Position numbers and translations under genes: made by a program. The notes under the pieces were generated by a model. It was given only the letters and a program-made list of their open reading frames with translations, did no database searches and was not told the DNA's origin. 7,592 nucleotides of DNA from assembly GCA_946885545.1 (NCBI GenBank), contig CAMPGP010000098.1, positions 1 through 7,592 on the forward strand. The letters run 5' to 3'. The stretch comes from an uncultured Altererythrobacter sp. Its GTDB lineage: Bacteria; Pseudomonadota; Alphaproteobacteria; Sphingomonadales; Sphingomonadaceae. Of this stretch, positions 6,666 through 7,592 are shown in pieces; positions within the stretch are counted from its first letter, which is position 1, and every line of letters starts with the position of its first letter.

Positions 6666-6674
6666 CGCCGGATC

Positions 6675-7409
6675 TCACGTGCCGCGCGTATCGCCGTAGA
6701 GGTGGATGTGCAGACGGTCGCTCATCCGGAAGCCGTGCTGGATGCATAGCGGCGCAAGCCATTCTTCGCGCGCACGGATCGTCGTGCTGTCTGTCCCCTC
6801 GGGCATCAGGAACACGTGGCCGGGCCGGAACCGGTAGCGCTCCTTGAGTGCCAGCACCTCTTCGATGTCGCCCGGTTGGGCGATCACGAACTTGAAGAAG
6901 GCGCGCGTATCGGTCGCGTAGGCGTCGAGCCGTTCGGGCAGCAGCGCGAGTTCGGCCGGATTGCCGCTGTGCGCCAGCTTGGGGCTGACGTTGTACTGGT
7001 CAATTCGCACGTCGAGCCGGGGCGGGGCGGCGACGGTGCCGTTGGTCTCGATCTCCACCGTCATGTCGGGCAGCAGTTCGAGCAGCGTCGCGAGCGCGCC
7101 CGCCTGGAGCATCGGCTCGCCGCCGGTGATTACCAGCCGATCCTGCCCCAGCGCGGCAATCCGCTCCGCCACTTGGGCTTCGGAAAGGGTCAGCTGGTTC
7201 GCCTTGCGATCGTAAGTCTCGCCCGATCGATGCGGCCGCTCGTCGCCCGTGAAGTGCCAGGTATAGGCGGTGTCGCACCACTGGCACGCAAGGTTGCAGC
7301 GCGACAGGCGCAGGAAGGCGACCGGCCGCCCCGCGCTCGGCCCCTCGCCCTGGAGCGAGGCGAAGATCTCGGGCTCGCCGAGGGACTGAGTGGCGAGGGT
7401 CAGAGGCAT
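6675..7409 (-). CDS. queE: 7-carboxy-7-deazaguanine synthase QueE (radical SAM), 244 aa
   Basis: This radical SAM enzyme converts 6-carboxy-5,6,7,8-tetrahydropterin to 7-carboxy-7-deazaguanine, the ring-forming step toward preQ0 and queuosine in tRNA. Seen: FASLQGEGPSAGRP (16-29), the [4Fe-4S] motif CNLACQWCDTAYTW (38-51) with Cys38, Cys42 and Cys45 in the CX3CX2C spacing, TGGEPM (95-100) for SAM binding, VEIETNGT (118-125) and VSPK (141-144). About 28 residues between the cluster motif and the next conserved part (about 53-80) form a charged insertion, as in many alphaproteobacterial QueE proteins. The ATG at 7409 is the only plausible start: no in-frame ATG or GTG lies just upstream, although its SD is poor. 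It converges on the ATPase gene with a 9-base gap. Its usual partners queC and queD are not in the window. Confidence 0.95.
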   Translation of the reverse strand: MPLTLATQSLGEPEIFASLQGEGPSAGRPVAFLRLSRCNLACQWCDTAYTWHFTGDERPHRSGETYDRKANQLTLSEAQVAERIAALGQDRLVITGGEPMLQAGALATLLELLPDMTVEIETNGTVAAPPRLDVRIDQYNVSPKLAHSGNPAELALLPERLDAYATDTRAFFKFVIAQPGDIEEVLALKERYRFRPGHVFLMPEGTDSTTIRAREEWLAPLCIQHGFRMSDRLHIHLYGDTRGT

Positions 7410-7435
7410 TGCTGCGGCCGATGATACGTTGAGAC

Positions 7436-7592
7436 ATGGACCGGTTGGACCACAGTCCTGGAGAGAAAAACTTCGCCCCGCGCGAAGCCGCGAAAATGCA
7501 GGGCAAGAAGGGCGCGGGCGATGGTCATTTCCGGCTCATGGCACAAAAGATGGGGTGTAGGAAAATCCTCTCCGGCAAGAGGAGGGGGGCTG
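7436..7592 (+). CDS. doubtful open frame running off the right edge (at least 52 codons)
   Basis: From ATG 7436 the plus strand is open to the window end. It would encode a basic, hydrophilic peptide beginning MDRLDHSPGEKNFAPREAAK, with no domain that I recognise and no membrane segment. It is divergent from queE, starting 27 bases from the queE start codon. No Shine-Dalgarno sequence precedes it. Third-position GC is moderate (about 37 of 51 codons), lower than in the firm genes here, and codons late in the frame (AGG AGG GGG) are unusual. It is either a small or partial gene or simply a non-coding queE upstream region. I lean towards non-coding. Confidence 0.2.
   Translation, partial: MDRLDHSPGEKNFAPREAAKMQGKKGAGDGHFRLMAQKMGCRKILSGKRRGA
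7562..7583 (-). terminator. weak terminator-like stem-loop on the minus strand
   Basis: TCCTCT (7566-7571) and AGAGGA (7578-7583) form a 6-bp stem around a 6-base loop. On the minus strand the stem is followed by four T residues (complement of 7562-7565). This could end a minus-strand gene lying beyond the right edge, upstream of queE, and would then give queE its own promoter. The stem is short and the T-run minimal, so it is only suggestive. Confidence 0.25.

Overview
The window is high-GC DNA with tightly packed genes, short gaps and strong G/C preference at third codon positions. It looks like an alphaproteobacterium, most likely Sphingomonadales (an Erythrobacter-like genome). The best evidence is a TIGR02186/Alph_Pro_TM protein, a family described as confined to Alphaproteobacteria, together with the character of the glycosyltransferase/beta-barrel pair. 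The taxon is an inference from gene content; there is no rRNA or other marker here.

Layout. (1) Bases 1-509, minus strand: the first 169 codons of an NhaA Na+/H+ antiporter, cut by the window edge just before the position of the catalytic Asp pair. (2) Bases 589-3125, plus strand: an inner-membrane family 2 glycosyltransferase resembling NfrB, overlapping by GTGA a secreted protein with a probable outer-membrane barrel end, resembling the C-terminal part of NfrA. (3) Bases 3170-4833, plus strand: a TauE/SafE (TSUP) membrane permease overlapping by GTGA a TIGR02186 protein with a signal peptide and a C-terminal membrane anchor. A 43-base nested inverted repeat fills the gap between the two pairs and covers the ribosome-binding region of the permease. 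(4) Bases 4920-6665, plus strand: a HerA-type (DUF87) hexameric ATPase with its own probable promoter. (5) Bases 6675-7409, minus strand: queE of queuosine biosynthesis, ending 9 bp from the ATPase stop. (6) Bases 7410-7592: upstream region of queE, with a weak stem-loop and an unproven open frame.

How they may work together. The four genes from 589 to 4833 are co-directional, with gaps of at most 44 bases, and could be one transcript made of two translationally coupled pairs. By analogy with E. coli NfrA/NfrB, the first pair would make and export a surface polysaccharide. The second pair looks like an anion or sulfur-compound exporter with a tethered periplasmic partner of unknown role. NhaA, HerA and QueE are independent housekeeping-type genes. 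I see no insertion sequence, CRISPR array, tRNA, rRNA or prophage gene. The most unusual points are the stripped-down Nfr-like pair (no visible c-di-GMP domain, no TPR region), the TSUP-TIGR02186 coupling, the hairpin over the permease start, and a HerA ATPase with no nuclease partner in view.
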